A DNA stretch of 64,000 nt, from NCBI RefSeq assembly GCF_000422085.1, contig NC_021741.1:3410001-3474000 (forward strand), written 5' to 3'. Below are positions 28,326 through 38,995 of this stretch, one piece after another. Numbering within the stretch: position 1 is the stretch's first letter; every line of letters starts with the position of its first letter. A program made the translations under genes and the position numbers. The notes below the pieces were generated by a model. The model was not told the DNA's origin. It did not search any database and was given only the letters and a program-made list of their open reading frames with translations. This DNA comes from Serratia liquefaciens ATCC 27592 (lineage in GTDB: Bacteria > Pseudomonadota > Gammaproteobacteria > Enterobacterales > Enterobacteriaceae).

Positions 28326-29267
28326 CTATTGATTAAAAGGTTTCAGATCGACACGCGCCATCATCGCGGCCAACTGTGGACGGTCGGTCACGCCAACGTT
28401 GCTCTGGCTTACCGCCAGCGCAGCCACGGCGGTGGCCAAACGCAAAGTGTGTTCACTGGATTCACGCATCAGCAGGCCGTAAATCAGGCCGCCGACCATC
28501 GAGTCGCCGGCACCCACGGTGCTGACCACTTCGCAGGCCGGTGGCTTGGCAATCCAGGCGCCGGACGCGTTGACCCACAGCGCGCCTTCGGCACCGAGGG
28601 AGATAACCACGTGGGCAATGCCCTGATCGCGCAGCGCATGTGCCGCTTCGACCACGTCAGCCAGCTGCGGCAACGGACGCCCGGCCCAAATTTCCAGTTC
28701 GCGGCGATTCGGTTTCACCAACCACGGCGCCGCTTTCAAGCCGGCAACCAGGGCTTCACGGCTGCTGTCGAAAATGATGCACGGGCACTGGGCGCGCAAA
28801 CGGATCATCCAGTCGGTGAAAGCGTCGGGATCGACCCCCGCCGGCAGGCTGCCGCTGACCGCGACCATGTCGAACTGGCCCAGCCAGCTCAGGGAGTCGG
28901 TCACGAAACGTTCCCAGTCCTGCCCGCTGACTTCAAAACCGGAGAAATTGAAATCGGTGACTTCACCGTCTTTTTCGGTCAGTTTGACGTTAATACGGGT
29001 CCGTCCCGGCACCACCTGGAAGCGGTTGGCAATGCCCAGATCGCTGAACAGCAGTTGGAAACCGTCCTGGTTGTCTTTTCCCAGGAAGCCGCCCACCGTC
29101 ACATCAATACCCAGATCCTTCAGCACCTTGGCGACGTTGATGCCTTTCCCGGCGGCGTGAAGGCCGGCGGTTTTGACCAGGTTCACTTCACCGCGCTCGA
29201 TCTCCGGGCAAAAGCCCACCAGATCGTAAGCCGGATTCAAGGTAATTGTTGCTACTCTTCTGCTCAT
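28326..29267 (-). CDS. fruK: 1-phosphofructokinase
   Basis: 313-residue PfkB-family kinase converting fructose-1-phosphate to fructose-1,6-bisphosphate. N-terminal TITLNPAYD, the AGGKG-like [10 protein letters not shown], and the C-terminal [17 protein letters not shown] with the catalytic aspartate are present. Its ATG overlaps the fruB stop by four bases, coupling translation. Confidence 0.95.
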   Translation of the reverse strand: MSRRVATITLNPAYDLVGFCPEIERGEVNLVKTAGLHAAGKGINVAKVLKDLGIDVTVGGFLGKDNQDGFQLLFSDLGIANRFQVVPGRTRINVKLTEKDGEVTDFNFSGFEVSGQDWERFVTDSLSWLGQFDMVAVSGSLPAGVDPDAFTDWMIRLRAQCPCIIFDSSREALVAGLKAAPWLVKPNRRELEIWAGRPLPQLADVVEAAHALRDQGIAHVVISLGAEGALWVNASGAWIAKPPACEVVSTVGAGDSMVGGLIYGLLMRESSEHTLRLATAVAALAVSQSNVGVTDRPQLAAMMARVDLKPFNQ

Positions 29268-30397
29268 GCTGCGCCCTCGCCCAGTCCTTCGTTAATCGCT
29301 TCACCGATCGCCTTCAGCGCCGTTTCAGCATCTTCACCTTTGGCGGTAAAACGCAGGTGATGTCCTTTCTTCACGCCCAACGCCACCACCTTCATCAGGC
29401 TACGTCCGTTGGCCGGTTTGCCACTGCCATCCAGGTTAGTGACGGTAATTTCACTGCTGAATTGCTTGATTACATTGACCAGCGCCGTGCCCGGACGGGC
29501 ATGCAGGCCGTGTTCGTTACGGATCACGTACTCAGCGCTCAGCGTGGTGTCTTCTTCTTCCACCTCACTGGTCAGCAATGCCAACAGGGTGACGGCATCC
29601 GCGTTCAGCAAACGTTCAGCTTTGTTCGCCAACAGCAGATCGCTGAGGTAGTTCAGCACCGCCAGCGGCTGCTGGTCAGCCACCGACAGCGTCAGCAACA
29701 GCGCAACCTGCTCGCCCTCTTCGTCAAACGGCTGCGCCGGACGGCTTACCGTAGCCGCGCTAGCCAAGTTGCCTTCGGTGCTGTCGCTCAGCCAAATGCC
29801 CTGCCCCAGATTCAGCGGCTTGCGGGTGATGACGTCGCTGACGAATTGAGCGTTAACCGCACCAATTTTCTGCAGACGGCCCGCATTCAGCGCCTGCAGC
29901 GTCATCAGGCTGTCGGCGGCCACGTCTAGCGCAATCAAGGAAGCGTCGAACTTGAATTCCGCCGTCAGCTTTTCGCCCATCAACAAGCTGCGTAACTCTT
30001 CTGCCGAGGTGGTTTTCGCCAGCTGTTCGGCTACGCTGTCGTCGCTCAGAACGTGGGTCAACTGACGCAACAGCGCCAGGTGTTCATCGGAACGTGCGGC
30101 AATGCCGATCACTACGTAAGCAGTTTGGCCTTCGCCCCACTCGATACCCTGAGGGAACTGAAACACCTGCACGCCGGTGTTCAGCACCAGATCGCGGGTA
30201 TCGGTAGTGCCATGCGGGATGGCGATACCGTTCCCAAGATAAGTGGAAGTTTGCAGCTCACGCTGCAACATGCCGTCCACGTAAGGCGCGCTGACGCAGC
30301 CGGCCTTAGTCAGTGCGGCAGCCACCTGACGGATGGCTTCCTGTTTGTTACTCGCGGTAGCACCCAGGTGAATATCTTGCTGTGACAACTGGAACAT
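29264..30397 (-). CDS. fruB: PTS fructose IIA / FPr (diphosphoryl transfer protein)
   Basis: 377 residues: IIA domain (1-145) with the phosphorylated His in [12 protein letters not shown], a central M domain, and a C-terminal HPr-like FPr domain (about 285-375) with active His in [14 protein letters not shown]. It carries phosphate from enzyme I to FruA. First gene of the fru operon, with two Cra-type operators upstream and an AGGAGAGGAG ribosome-binding region. Confidence 0.96.
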   Translation of the reverse strand: MFQLSQQDIHLGATASNKQEAIRQVAAALTKAGCVSAPYVDGMLQRELQTSTYLGNGIAIPHGTTDTRDLVLNTGVQVFQFPQGIEWGEGQTAYVVIGIAARSDEHLALLRQLTHVLSDDSVAEQLAKTTSAEELRSLLMGEKLTAEFKFDASLIALDVAADSLMTLQALNAGRLQKIGAVNAQFVSDVITRKPLNLGQGIWLSDSTEGNLASAATVSRPAQPFDEEGEQVALLLTLSVADQQPLAVLNYLSDLLLANKAERLLNADAVTLLALLTSEVEEEDTTLSAEYVIRNEHGLHARPGTALVNVIKQFSSEITVTNLDGSGKPANGRSLMKVVALGVKKGHHLRFTAKGEDAETALKAIGEAINEGLGEGAA

Positions 30398-30417
30398 GAT
30401 TCTCCTCTCCTGCTGAA

Positions 30418-30432
30418 TTGAATCGTTTCAGC
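30418..30432 (-). promoter_or_regulatory. Cra (FruR) operator 1 of fruBKA
   Basis: TTGAATCGTTTCAGC matches the Cra consensus (TGAAnCGnTTCA). It lies about 20 bp upstream of the fruB ATG, so binding would block transcription until fructose-1-phosphate releases Cra. Confidence 0.85.
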
Positions 30433-30482
30433 TTCGTTGGGAAAAAGGAGCGTTACCGGTACGACATTATCGCGCCCATAAC

Positions 30483-30498
30483 GCTGAAACGTTTCAAG
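30483..30498 (-). promoter_or_regulatory. Cra (FruR) operator 2 of fruBKA
   Basis: GCTGAAACGTTTCAAG, an excellent Cra palindrome, about 65 bp beyond the first site; the paired arrangement is as in E. coli fruB. Confidence 0.87.
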
Positions 30499-30644
30499 GA
30501 GTGTGTAAGGCCCCATGAGCGAAAGCAAGTTTTCTCAATTTTGACGTGATAGATTTTTGACCTTACGCACACTTTTCCCTTAGGGTTACCCGTTGCAGCG
30601 CTAAAATGACATACTGTGCTGAAATTTTGCTGACGGAGAGAAAC

Positions 30645-31067
30645 ATGACTGTAGTGGCGGGCGTAGGCGTAATCATTGTCAATGAACAAGGGGAAATTTT
30701 GCTGGGCAAACGCTGCGGCAAGCACGCCCCCTTCTGGTCCATCCCCGGCGGGCATCTGGATGCCGGCGAAACCTTTGAACAGTGCGCACAACGTGAGATC
30801 GCCGAAGAGACCGGGCTGATCATCGCCCCACCGAGCTTTGTCGGCATCAGCAATAATCTGCAAACCTGGCGCGCCGAGGGAAAGCATACGGTTTCCATCT
30901 GTTTGCTGACGCCCCATCCTGGCGGGGAAGCCGAGCTGAAAGAACCGGAAAAATGTGCCGAATGGCGCTGGTGCCTGCCGGATGCATTACCTGAACCGCA
31001 TTTTGAAGCCAGCCGTAATGCCATTCATCTGTGGCAGACGGGCCAAACTTACCTACCGGCAAAGTAG
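30645..31067 (+). CDS. NUDIX hydrolase
   Basis: 140-residue NUDIX protein. The Nudix box begins GGHLDAGETFEQCAQ and continues REIAEETGL (about residues 35-58), with the Mg2+-binding REIAEE core intact. It hydrolyses a nucleoside diphosphate linked to another group; which one cannot be read from sequence. The ATG at 30645 follows ACGGAGAG. It sits divergent to fruBKA but shows no functional link to it. Confidence 0.88.
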   Translation: MTVVAGVGVIIVNEQGEILLGKRCGKHAPFWSIPGGHLDAGETFEQCAQREIAEETGLIIAPPSFVGISNNLQTWRAEGKHTVSICLLTPHPGGEAELKEPEKCAEWRWCLPDALPEPHFEASRNAIHLWQTGQTYLPAK

Positions 31068-31326
31068 CTGTTTTCAATCACGGTTTAGCTCTCCTTTCCG
31101 TGATCTCGCTCATAGTCTGATAAATCCACATGAAAAATGCGTTATATAATCCAGAACATAACGCTGAAAAATCCCCCGAACGACCATTTTTCTTCTAAAA
31201 ATACCCCTATAGTATTAGATGACTTTACCAATAGTACCTATACTTCCTCAGGTATGTCGGCGCTCGTCCGGCACTTTTTTTTGGCAAGGTTTTCCTTGGT
31301 ATTTCATAATTATAAGCGGATTCAAT

Positions 31327-32487
31327 ATGACCAATAAACTCACTGGCTTGATAAAAAAGCATCGATGGGGATGGCTGTGGATTTTGCTGCTCGGAATTAT
31401 CCTCGGGGCAGCATTATTGGCGGGTACCGCCACCGTATTCCATAAAACCAGCGACACCGCCTTCTGCGTCTCCTGCCACACCATGCAACAACCGCTGGCC
31501 GAATATCAGGGCAGCGTTCACTTCCAAAATACCAAGGGCATTCGCGCTGAATGTGCCGACTGTCACGTTCCCCATGAGCCACTCGACTACCTGTGGACCA
31601 AAATCCGCGCGGTAAAAGACATTTATGGCGAGATGGTGGGCACCATCGATACGCCTGAGAAATACGAGGCGCACAAGCTGGCCATGGCGCAGTCGGTCTG
31701 GAAAACGCTCAAAGAAAACGACTCCGCCACCTGCCGCTCTTGCCACAGCTTTGACGCAATGGACATCACTGCCCAACGGCCTGAAGCGCGTATCCAACAT
31801 CCGGTGGCCATCAAACAGGGTGAAACCTGTATCGACTGCCATAAAGGGGTCGCGCATATCCTGCCGGACATGAGCGGTGCAGCCCAGGCTGGTGCCGCCG
31901 AGTTGGCGAAAGCCGCCGCTGAAACCTCGCCAACCGCCACCACGTTGTACACCATTGCCACAGAACCCTTCTTCCTCAAACCGGACGACAGCCACAATGC
32001 CGGCAACCTGATGCCATCCACCGAAGTGCAGGTGGTGAAACAGGAAGGCGACAAAGTGCTGGCCAACGTCACCGGCTGGCAGCAAGACGGTGTCGCTGAA
32101 GTGTTCTACGCCGCGCAAGGCAAACGCATCCTCAGCGTGCTGCTGGGTGAAGACGCTCGCAAACTGCTGAAAACCGGCACCACCATGACCGATGCCGAAA
32201 CCGGTCTGGTATGGCATCAGGTTTCTCTGCAAGTTTGGCTGCCGCGCAAACAACTGATCGACGATCAGCAAAAAATCTGGCGCTACACGGCAGATATGAT
32301 GTCGGCCAACTGCACCGGTTGTCACGGCCTCACGGCCCTCGATCGCTTCAACGCCAACCAGTGGATCGGCGTAATTAAAGGTATGGCTCCACGCACTTCG
32401 CTGACGCAGGAACAGCTGCGCGTTCTGACACAGTACGTGCAGAAACACGCCAGTGACATGCAGCCAGCCGCACCAGCCAAGCTTTAA
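31327..32487 (+). CDS. torY: Pentaheme c-type cytochrome TorY/TorC-like
   Basis: 386 residues. An uncleaved N-terminal anchor (about 14-37) leads to a NapC/NirT domain. Five CxxCH heme sites are visible: CVSCH (47), CADCH, CRSCH, CIDCH, and a distant fifth, CTGCH, in the C-terminal TorC-specific domain. It takes electrons from menaquinol and passes them to the periplasmic TMAO reductase encoded 12 bp downstream. The ATG at 31327 starts the basic NKLTGLIKKH leader; a longer frame from 31219 is not homologous. The ribosome-binding site is weak. No FNR site was seen upstream. Confidence 0.9.
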   Translation: MTNKLTGLIKKHRWGWLWILLLGIILGAALLAGTATVFHKTSDTAFCVSCHTMQQPLAEYQGSVHFQNTKGIRAECADCHVPHEPLDYLWTKIRAVKDIYGEMVGTIDTPEKYEAHKLAMAQSVWKTLKENDSATCRSCHSFDAMDITAQRPEARIQHPVAIKQGETCIDCHKGVAHILPDMSGAAQAGAAELAKAAAETSPTATTLYTIATEPFFLKPDDSHNAGNLMPSTEVQVVKQEGDKVLANVTGWQQDGVAEVFYAAQGKRILSVLLGEDARKLLKTGTTMTDAETGLVWHQVSLQVWLPRKQLIDDQQKIWRYTADMMSANCTGCHGLTALDRFNANQWIGVIKGMAPRTSLTQEQLRVLTQYVQKHASDMQPAAPAKL

Positions 32488-32499
32488 GGGAGAAGCGAA

Positions 32500-34980
32500 A
32501 TGAGCAAATATCAACAACAAGCGTTAAAAATGAGCCGCCGCCGCTTCCTGACTGGCGCGACCGCGCTGGCCGCAGCACCGCTACTGGCGGGCCTGTGGCC
32601 CAAGTCAGCGTTGGCCCAGGCCATCAGCCAGGCGCTGCCGCAATTCGTCGTGTTGCGTCAGGCACAAAAAGGCATTTTGACCGGCGCGCACTGGGGCGCC
32701 TTCGAAGCCATCGTCCAGGACGGTAAAATGGTCGGCGTGCAGCCGGTCAAAGACGATCCTTATCCGAACGAACTGATCACCATGGCGCCCTATCAGGTGC
32801 ACGCCGAAAACCGTATCAAATACCCGATGGTGCGCAAAAGTTGGCTGGAAGGCGGCCCTGGCAGCCGTACCGAACTGCGTGGTCGTGACGAGTGGGTACG
32901 CGTTAGTTGGGACAAGGCGATTGATTTGGTCTGTGGTGAGATCACCCGCTTGCAGAAAGACCATGGCCCGCAGTCCATTTATGCCGGTTCTTATGGCTGG
33001 AAAAGCGTCGGGATGCTGCATAACAGCCGCACGCTGCTGCAACGCCTGATGAACCTGACCGGCGGCTTCCTTGGTTACGCGGGCGACTACTCCACCGGTG
33101 CCGCGCAGGTGATCATGTCGCACGTGGTGGGCTCCATGGAGGTTTACGAACAGCAGACCGCCTGGCCGAACGTGATTGAAAACAGCCAACTGGTGGTGCT
33201 GTGGGGCTGTAACCCGATGATCACGCTGAAAAACAGCTGGAACGTCCCGGACCACTACGGCCAGACGGGCTTTGAGGCGCTGAAGAAGAAAGGTACCCGA
33301 GTGATCAGCATTGATCCGGTACACAACGACAGCGCCAAATTCGTCGATGCGCAGTGGATCGCTCCGCGTCCTTATACCGACGGCGCCATGCTGATCGGCA
33401 TCGCCCACACGCTACTGACCGAGAAGCTGCATAACCCGGACTTCCTGAAAACCTACACCGCCGGTTTCGACAAGTTCCAGGCTTATCTGTTGGGTGAAAC
33501 CGACGGTACGCCGAAAACTGCCGAATGGGCGGCCGATGTGTGCGGCGTCGATGCTGACGTGCTGCGTCAGTTAGCACGCGACATGGCGAAGAACCGCACC
33601 ATGATCATGGGCGGCTGGGGGATCCAACGCCAGCATCATGGCGAACAGCAGCATTGGCTGTTGGTTACCGTGGCGGCGATGCTCGGCCAGATTGGCCTGC
33701 CGGGCGGCGGCTTCGGCTTCAGCTATCACTACTCCTCCGGCGGCAGCCCGACGGCGAAAGGCGGCATTATTTCCGGTATCTCTGCCGGTAACGCGCCGAA
33801 GAACTCACCGGCACCGATCCCGGTGGCGCGCATCGCCGAATGCCTGACCAACCCGGGCAAGACAATTAATTTCAACGGCGCACAGGTCACCTACCCCGAG
33901 GTGAAAATGGTCTATGTGGCGGGCGGCAACACCTTCCACCAGCATCAGGACACCAACAATCTGGTCAAGGCCTGGCAGCGGCCGGACACCATCGTGGTGA
34001 ACGAGCCTTATTGGACCGCCACCGCCAAGCATGCCGATATCGTTCTGCCGGCCACCACCAGCTACGAACGCAACGATCTCGAAATGGGCGGCGATTACTC
34101 ACAGCTTTATGTGTTCCCGATGCACCAGTGCGTCGCGCCGCAGCATGAATCACGCAGCGATTTCGATATTTTCGCGGCCATGGCGGCTAAGCTGGGGGTG
34201 CAGGACGCCTTTACCGAAGGCAAAGATGAAACCCAATGGCTGAAAGGCATGTACGATGACATGAAAACTCAGGCACGTGCTGCACGGGTAGCCCTGCCAC
34301 CGTTCGATATGTTCTGGGAGTCCAACAACTACGTGCGCTTCCCGGTGCCGGAGGCCAATACCCAATGGGTGCGTTTCGCCGACTATCGCGAAAACCCGCT
34401 GCTCAATCCACTGGGGACGCCATCCGGTAAAATCGAGATCTACTCCGACGCCATTGCCAAAATGAAGTATCAGGATTGCCCAGGTATTCCGACATGGATG
34501 CCGCCGCATGAATGGTATCGCGGCCCGGAAGCGGTGAAATACCCGCTGTCGCTGAACACCGCGCACCCGATCAACCGCCTGCATTCGCAGCTCGACAACA
34601 CGCCACTGCGCAAGAAATACGCGGTAGCCGATCGGGAAGCGATTGTGATCCACCCGCAGGACGCCCAGTCACGCGGCATTGCCAATGGCGATCTGGTGCG
34701 GGCCTTTAACGATCGCGGCCAGATCCTGGTGGGTGCGGTGGTGAGCGAAGACGTGCGCCCTGGCGTAGTGCGCATCAGCGAAGGTGCCTGGTTCGATCCG
34801 GCCGATCCGTCACAGCCGGGTTCGCTGTGCAAGAACGGCAACGTCAACTGCCTGACCTTCGACGTCGGCTCCTCCAGCCTGGCTCAGGGTAACTGCGGGC
34901 AAATGGCACAGTTGCAGATCGAGAAGTATCAGGGCGAGGTGCTGAAAAACACCGCGCACGACGTGCCGGCTGGCGCCTAA
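32500..34980 (+). CDS. torZ: TMAO reductase TorZ-like, molybdoenzyme
   Basis: 826 residues. Twin-arginine signal SRRRFLTG at 12-19, so it is folded with cofactor before Tat export. The molybdenum-ligand serine is Ser198 in AGDYSTGAAQV, typical of the DMSO/TMAO reductase family, and the bis-MGD-binding blocks GGWGIQRQHHGEQ, GQIGLPGGGFGFSYHY and YVAGGNTFHQHQ are present. Closer to E. coli TorZ than TorA by eye. It reduces TMAO (or biotin sulfoxide) in anaerobic respiration together with the upstream cytochrome. Confidence 0.9.
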   Translation: MSKYQQQALKMSRRRFLTGATALAAAPLLAGLWPKSALAQAISQALPQFVVLRQAQKGILTGAHWGAFEAIVQDGKMVGVQPVKDDPYPNELITMAPYQVHAENRIKYPMVRKSWLEGGPGSRTELRGRDEWVRVSWDKAIDLVCGEITRLQKDHGPQSIYAGSYGWKSVGMLHNSRTLLQRLMNLTGGFLGYAGDYSTGAAQVIMSHVVGSMEVYEQQTAWPNVIENSQLVVLWGCNPMITLKNSWNVPDHYGQTGFEALKKKGTRVISIDPVHNDSAKFVDAQWIAPRPYTDGAMLIGIAHTLLTEKLHNPDFLKTYTAGFDKFQAYLLGETDGTPKTAEWAADVCGVDADVLRQLARDMAKNRTMIMGGWGIQRQHHGEQQHWLLVTVAAMLGQIGLPGGGFGFSYHYSSGGSPTAKGGIISGISAGNAPKNSPAPIPVARIAECLTNPGKTINFNGAQVTYPEVKMVYVAGGNTFHQHQDTNNLVKAWQRPDTIVVNEPYWTATAKHADIVLPATTSYERNDLEMGGDYSQLYVFPMHQCVAPQHESRSDFDIFAAMAAKLGVQDAFTEGKDETQWLKGMYDDMKTQARAARVALPPFDMFWESNNYVRFPVPEANTQWVRFADYRENPLLNPLGTPSGKIEIYSDAIAKMKYQDCPGIPTWMPPHEWYRGPEAVKYPLSLNTAHPINRLHSQLDNTPLRKKYAVADREAIVIHPQDAQSRGIANGDLVRAFNDRGQILVGAVVSEDVRPGVVRISEGAWFDPADPSQPGSLCKNGNVNCLTFDVGSSSLAQGNCGQMAQLQIEKYQGEVLKNTAHDVPAGA

Positions 34981-35000
34981 CGTTGAAGTTTGTCATACCC

Positions 35001-35028
35001 AGGGCGATGGTGACATCGCCCTTTTTTT
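35001..35028 (+). terminator. Terminator of torYZ
   Basis: GGGCGATG-gtga-CATCGCCC followed by seven T residues. Confidence 0.9.
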
Positions 35029-35144
35029 AGCCTGATGCAGGAAAGAACTTTTTACCATTAAGCAGAATGAAACCGGTTTTTGTTCTTTTTAAACAGGCGT
35101 ATTATGCGCGCGACTCCCTCATTTACGGCTATTTGCTGACCTCT

Positions 35145-36323
35145 ATGCCTACTTCAACTGCGGTAACGCGACGCTCGCCCGATCTGACTTCGCTGGCCTT
35201 TTTAGTGGTGGCGTTCCTCACGGGGATTGCCGGTGCGTTACAAACCCCAACGCTGAGCCTGTTCCTGGCAACCGAGGTAAAGGTGCGCCCTTCCATGGTT
35301 GGGTTATTTTTCACCGGCAGCGCGGTGATCGGCATCCTGGTCAGCCAGTTTCTGGCTCGCCGCTCAGATCAAAAAGGGGATCGCAAAACGCTGATCTTCC
35401 TCTGCTGCATGTTAGGGGCACTGGGCTGCGTACTGTTCGCCTGGAACCGTAATTATTATCTGTTGCTGGCAGTCGGCGTAATGCTGACCAGCTTCGGCTC
35501 CACCGCCAACCCGCAGATGTTCGCTCTGGCGCGCGAACACGCCGACCGCACCGGCCGCGAAGCGGTGATGTTCAGCTCTATCCTGCGGGCTCAGGTTTCT
35601 CTCGCCTGGGTTATTGGGCCGCCTATCGCCTTCGCGCTGGCATTGGGATTCGGTTTTAAGGTGATGTATCTGGCCGCCGCCGCAGCGTTTATCCTGTGTG
35701 GCGTGCTGGTGTGGAAAATGCTGCCGTCGATGCGTAAAACGCCGGTGGCTTCCAGTACCACGCTGGAAGCTCCGCGGAAAAATCGCCGCGATACGCTGCT
35801 GCTGTTTTTAACCTGCACCTTTATGTGGACCGCCAACAGCATGTATTTAATCAATATGCCACTGTATATGGTGCATGAGCTGCAACTGCCGGAAAGGTTG
35901 GCCGGAATATTGATGGGGACGGCGGCCGGGCTGGAGATACCGACCATGTTGCTGGCCGGCATGGTAGCGAAGCGCTTCGGTAAACGTTTCCTGATGCGTT
36001 GCGCGGTGGCGGCGGGCCTGCTGTTTTACATCGGGTTACTGTTTATCACCGGTACCTGGCAACTGATTGCCCTGCAATTGCTCAACGCGGCGTTTATTGG
36101 CGTGCTGGCAGGCATTGGTATGCTCTATTTTCAAGATTTGATGCCCGGTCAGGCCGGGGCGGCAACCACTTTGTTTACCAACACTACGCGCGTGGGCTGG
36201 ATTTTTGCAGGTTCAATCGCCGGCGTGGTGGCGGAGGTCTGGAACTATCACGCGGTGTTTTATTCCGCGTTGGCGATGGTGGTCGGCGCGGTGCTGTGCC
36301 TGTGGAAACTGAAAGACGCTTAA
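35145..36323 (+). CDS. setB: Sugar efflux transporter SetB
   Basis: 392-residue MFS protein with 12 membrane helices. Matches E. coli SetB along its length: [63 protein letters not shown], and [16 protein letters not shown]. The family exports lactose, glucose and related sugars. The ATG at 35145 gives the expected N terminus; an open frame from 35067 extends it by 26 residues without similarity. The stop overlaps the convergent yeiW gene by four bases. Confidence 0.92.
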   Translation: MPTSTAVTRRSPDLTSLAFLVVAFLTGIAGALQTPTLSLFLATEVKVRPSMVGLFFTGSAVIGILVSQFLARRSDQKGDRKTLIFLCCMLGALGCVLFAWNRNYYLLLAVGVMLTSFGSTANPQMFALAREHADRTGREAVMFSSILRAQVSLAWVIGPPIAFALALGFGFKVMYLAAAAAFILCGVLVWKMLPSMRKTPVASSTTLEAPRKNRRDTLLLFLTCTFMWTANSMYLINMPLYMVHELQLPERLAGILMGTAAGLEIPTMLLAGMVAKRFGKRFLMRCAVAAGLLFYIGLLFITGTWQLIALQLLNAAFIGVLAGIGMLYFQDLMPGQAGAATTLFTNTTRVGWIFAGSIAGVVAEVWNYHAVFYSALAMVVGAVLCLWKLKDA

Positions 36324-36574
36324 GGTGCAGTATCCGCTTCCAGCTTGATCAGATAGACCAATGCCTGGTCGCGGTGGTCATGGCACATTTCGCGGCTGGC
36401 CTGCAGGCTGCCGCAGACCTTGGGCCGCAGCGGTGAATGAAACAGGCCACAACGCAATTGCTCGTTCAGATGAATGCAGCGGGTGTTGGCGGGCTTGCCG
36501 TTAGGCATGCCGGGGATCGGGCTGGATATTGAAGGCGCAATACAACAGGCGCCACAGTCGGTACGACAGTCCAT
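36320..36574 (-). CDS. yeiW: YeiW, YkgJ-type cysteine-cluster protein
   Basis: 84-residue protein with a zinc/iron-chelating cysteine cluster: [10 protein letters not shown] at the start, RCIHL and RCGLF in the middle, and KVCGS and MCHDH after. [19 protein letters not shown] is nearly identical to E. coli YeiW, which also abuts setB. Function unknown. The ATG at 36574 follows GGGAGA; an in-frame upstream ATG (36616) adds 14 residues. Confidence 0.87.
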   Translation of the reverse strand: MDCRTDCGACCIAPSISSPIPGMPNGKPANTRCIHLNEQLRCGLFHSPLRPKVCGSLQASREMCHDHRDQALVYLIKLEADTAP

Positions 36575-36801
36575 CAGCGAGTCTCCCGGTGGGCTGGCGG
36601 AATTGAAGCGCGACAATATCAGTCGCGCTCATCGGCCGCCAGCATAATCCGTGTTGGCGCGCGAATCTTTACATCTCGCGTTTTAAATCGTGAATCGCCC
36701 CGTTTTCTCACCCGCCCGAAAATTGCCATAAGCTCCCCTTCCGCCGCCAATTAATGCATGAAACAAGCGCATTAGCGGCTTTACATGCGCTAACCGCACA
36801 T

Positions 36802-36819
36802 GTACCATTGAGCTAGTAC
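36802..36819 (+). promoter_or_regulatory. TrpR-like operator upstream of mtr
   Basis: GTACCATTGAGCTAGTAC matches 14 of 18 positions of the trp operator consensus GTACTAGTTAACTAGTAC, with both outer GTAC arms intact. It lies 40 bp before the permease ATG. Supports tryptophan as substrate and repression by TrpR. Confidence 0.72.
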
Positions 36820-36858
36820 AAAAGAATCCACGGCCAACGAGGCCAATCAGGAGCAAAA

Positions 36859-38103
36859 ATGTCCGCGGACACCATCCAGAAGCTTTCCCGCCCTTCAGTG
36901 CTTGGCGGCGCGATGATCATTGCAGGCACCGCCGTCGGCGCCGGCATGTTCTCCATTCCCATCGTCACTTCTGGCGTGTGGTTCAGCGGCTCCGTCGCGC
37001 TGCTGGTTTATACCTGGGCCTGCATGCTGATTTCCGGCCTGATGATCCTGGAGGCCGCCCTGCACTACCCAAGCGGCGCCAGCTTCCACACCATCGTCAA
37101 AGATCTGCTGGGTAAAGGCTGGAACGCCATTAACGGTATTTCCATCGCCTTTGTCCTGTACATCCTCACCTATGCCTATATCTCCGCCGGTGGCTCGATT
37201 ATCGCCCATACGCTGGAAGGTATCGTCGGCGTCGGGCAGTCCACCGCCGGGTTGGTGTTTGCCGTGGTAGTGGCGTTTATCGTGTGGCTCTCCACACGCG
37301 CCGTTGATCGCCTGAGCACGATCCTGATCGGCGGTATGGTGATCACCTTTGTGATGTCGGTGGGCGACATGTTCACGCATGTGCAGCCGGCAGTACTGTT
37401 CAACCGCGGTGACGACCAGGCCAGCTATCTGCCTTACGCCCTGGCGGCGCTGCCTTATCTGCTGACCTCCTTCGGCTACCACGGCAACGTGCCGGGACTG
37501 GTGAAGTACTACCACAAAGACAGCGGCGCAGTCGTGCGCAGCCTGGTGTACGGCACCCTGCTGGCGCTGGCGATCTATATCCTGTGGCAGTATGTGATTC
37601 AGGGCAACATCGCCCGCGATGCCTTCAAACAGGTGATTGCCGAAGGCGGCAACATTGGCAGCCTGCTCAAGCAGATGGGCAACGTTTCCAGCAGCCAGAC
37701 CGTCGGCCAGCTACTAAACGCCTTCTCTTATATGGCGCTGGCGAGCTCATTCCTCGGGGTGTCGCTGGGGTTGTTCGATTACCTGGCAGACTTCTTCAAA
37801 TTCAGCGATGACACCGTCGGACGCAGCAAAACCGCGCTGGTGACCTTCGCGCCGCCGACCATTGCCGCCCTGCTGTTCCCGAACGGCTTCCTTTACGCCA
37901 TCGGCTTCGCCGGCCTGGCCGCCACCGTTTGGGCGGTAATAGTGCCGGCCATGATGGCGCGTGCCAGCCGCCGCCGCTTTACCGAAGCGCAATATCGCGC
38001 TCCCGGTGGCTACGGCATGATCCTGTTCATCATTCTGTTCGGGGTGATCAACGCCGTCGCGCACGTGTTGGCATTGCTGGGTCTGTTACCGGTGTTCCAG
38101 TAA
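36859..38103 (+). CDS. mtr: Tryptophan-type aromatic amino acid permease Mtr
   Basis: 414-residue member of the Mtr/TnaB/TyrP (HAAAP) family with about 11 helices. Shared with E. coli Mtr: [85 protein letters not shown] and [20 protein letters not shown] TrpR-like operator upstream favours tryptophan over tyrosine. Inserted between yeiW and yeiP relative to E. coli. Confidence 0.88.
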   Translation: MSADTIQKLSRPSVLGGAMIIAGTAVGAGMFSIPIVTSGVWFSGSVALLVYTWACMLISGLMILEAALHYPSGASFHTIVKDLLGKGWNAINGISIAFVLYILTYAYISAGGSIIAHTLEGIVGVGQSTAGLVFAVVVAFIVWLSTRAVDRLSTILIGGMVITFVMSVGDMFTHVQPAVLFNRGDDQASYLPYALAALPYLLTSFGYHGNVPGLVKYYHKDSGAVVRSLVYGTLLALAIYILWQYVIQGNIARDAFKQVIAEGGNIGSLLKQMGNVSSSQTVGQLLNAFSYMALASSFLGVSLGLFDYLADFFKFSDDTVGRSKTALVTFAPPTIAALLFPNGFLYAIGFAGLAATVWAVIVPAMMARASRRRFTEAQYRAPGGYGMILFIILFGVINAVAHVLALLGLLPVFQ

Positions 38104-38109
38104 TACCGT

Positions 38110-38286
38110 AGGGGATGGCGCCCGCCGTCCCCTTAGTCTGATGACAAACACCCGAAAAACGTGGTTTTCGGATGTTTGAGGTAAATCAGAAGACACCATC
38201 CTTTGTTTTTATTTGTCCCAGAACAGAACTTTTAACTGCAAAGGACGTTGTCAGCAATTTGAGGGGATGGCGCCCGCCGTCCCCTT
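38110..38286. repeat. Duplicated 25-bp hairpin flanking a palindrome
   Basis: The same 25-bp sequence, starting AGGGGATGGCGCCCGCC and ending GTCCCCTT, occurs at 38110-38134 and 38262-38286. Each copy folds on itself (GGGGATGGCG/CGCCGTCCCC with one T-G). Only the second is followed by a T-run and would be a good terminator. Between them lies another inverted repeat at 38147-38177, AAACACCCGAAAA/TTTTCGGATGTTT. Located between mtr and yeiP. Confidence 0.8.
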
Positions 38287-38384
38287 TTTCTGTCACTGTT
38301 TTTGCTCGATCTGCTTGCCTGAAATCAGCGGCGCGAGTAACTTGTCGCAACTTCCCAAATACTCTTCATTGCAGGTTATTTTAT

Positions 38385-38957
38385 ATGGCAAAAGCTAACG
38401 AAATTAAGCGCGGCATGGCGATCAACTACAACGGCAAACTGCTGCTGGTGAAAGACATTGATGTGCAAAGCCCAAGCGCGCGCGGCGCCAGCACCTTGTA
38501 CAAAATGCGCTTCTCTGACGTCCGCACCGGGCTGAAGGTTGAAGAGCGTTTCAAGGGCGACGATATTCTGGACACCATTAGCCTGTCACGCCGCAAGGTG
38601 AACTTTTCTTATATCGACGGCGAAGAATACGTATTTATGGATGACGAGGATTACACCCCGTATATCTTTAAGAAAGACCAGATCGAAGATGAACTGCTGT
38701 TTATTCCTGAAGGCGGTCTGCCGGGCATGCAGGTACTGACCCTGGATGGCCAGGTGTTGGCGCTGGAACTGCCGCAGACCGTGGATATGGAAATTGTCGA
38801 CACCGCACCGGGCATCAAAGGTGCCTCTGCCAGTGCCCGCAACAAGCCGGCCACCATGGCGACCGGCCTGACCATTCAGGTACCGGAATACCTCAGCGCC
38901 GGTGACAAAATCCGCATTCATATTGCCGAGCGCCGTTACATGAGCCGCGCTGACTAG
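38385..38957 (+). CDS. yeiP: Elongation factor P-like protein YeiP (EfpL)
   Basis: 190-residue, three-domain EF-P paralogue (KOW-like domain 1, OB domains 2 and 3). N-terminal [36 protein letters not shown] has an Arg-containing tip (SARGAS) instead of the modified Lys of EF-P, as in E. coli YeiP. It helps ribosomes stalled at proline-rich motifs. The ATG at 38385 is chosen by similarity; the long upstream open frame crosses the repeat hairpins. Confidence 0.94.
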   Translation: MAKANEIKRGMAINYNGKLLLVKDIDVQSPSARGASTLYKMRFSDVRTGLKVEERFKGDDILDTISLSRRKVNFSYIDGEEYVFMDDEDYTPYIFKKDQIEDELLFIPEGGLPGMQVLTLDGQVLALELPQTVDMEIVDTAPGIKGASASARNKPATMATGLTIQVPEYLSAGDKIRIHIAERRYMSRAD

Positions 38958-38967
38958 TCGATATTCT

Positions 38968-38989
38968 GGGGCCAATGTGGCCCCTTTTT
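38968..38989. terminator. Terminator between yeiP and uxuA
   Basis: GGGGCCA-atg-TGGCCCC with TTTTT on the plus strand; between convergent yeiP and uxuA. Confidence 0.85.
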
Positions 38990-38995
38990 AATGGC

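Noticed and set aside
31068..31326. Possible FNR or NarL/NarP sites before torYZ
   Set aside because: No TTGAT-n4-ATCAA site. Two heptamers resembling NarL/P sites (TACCCCT, TACCTAT) occur, but such short matches are expected by chance.
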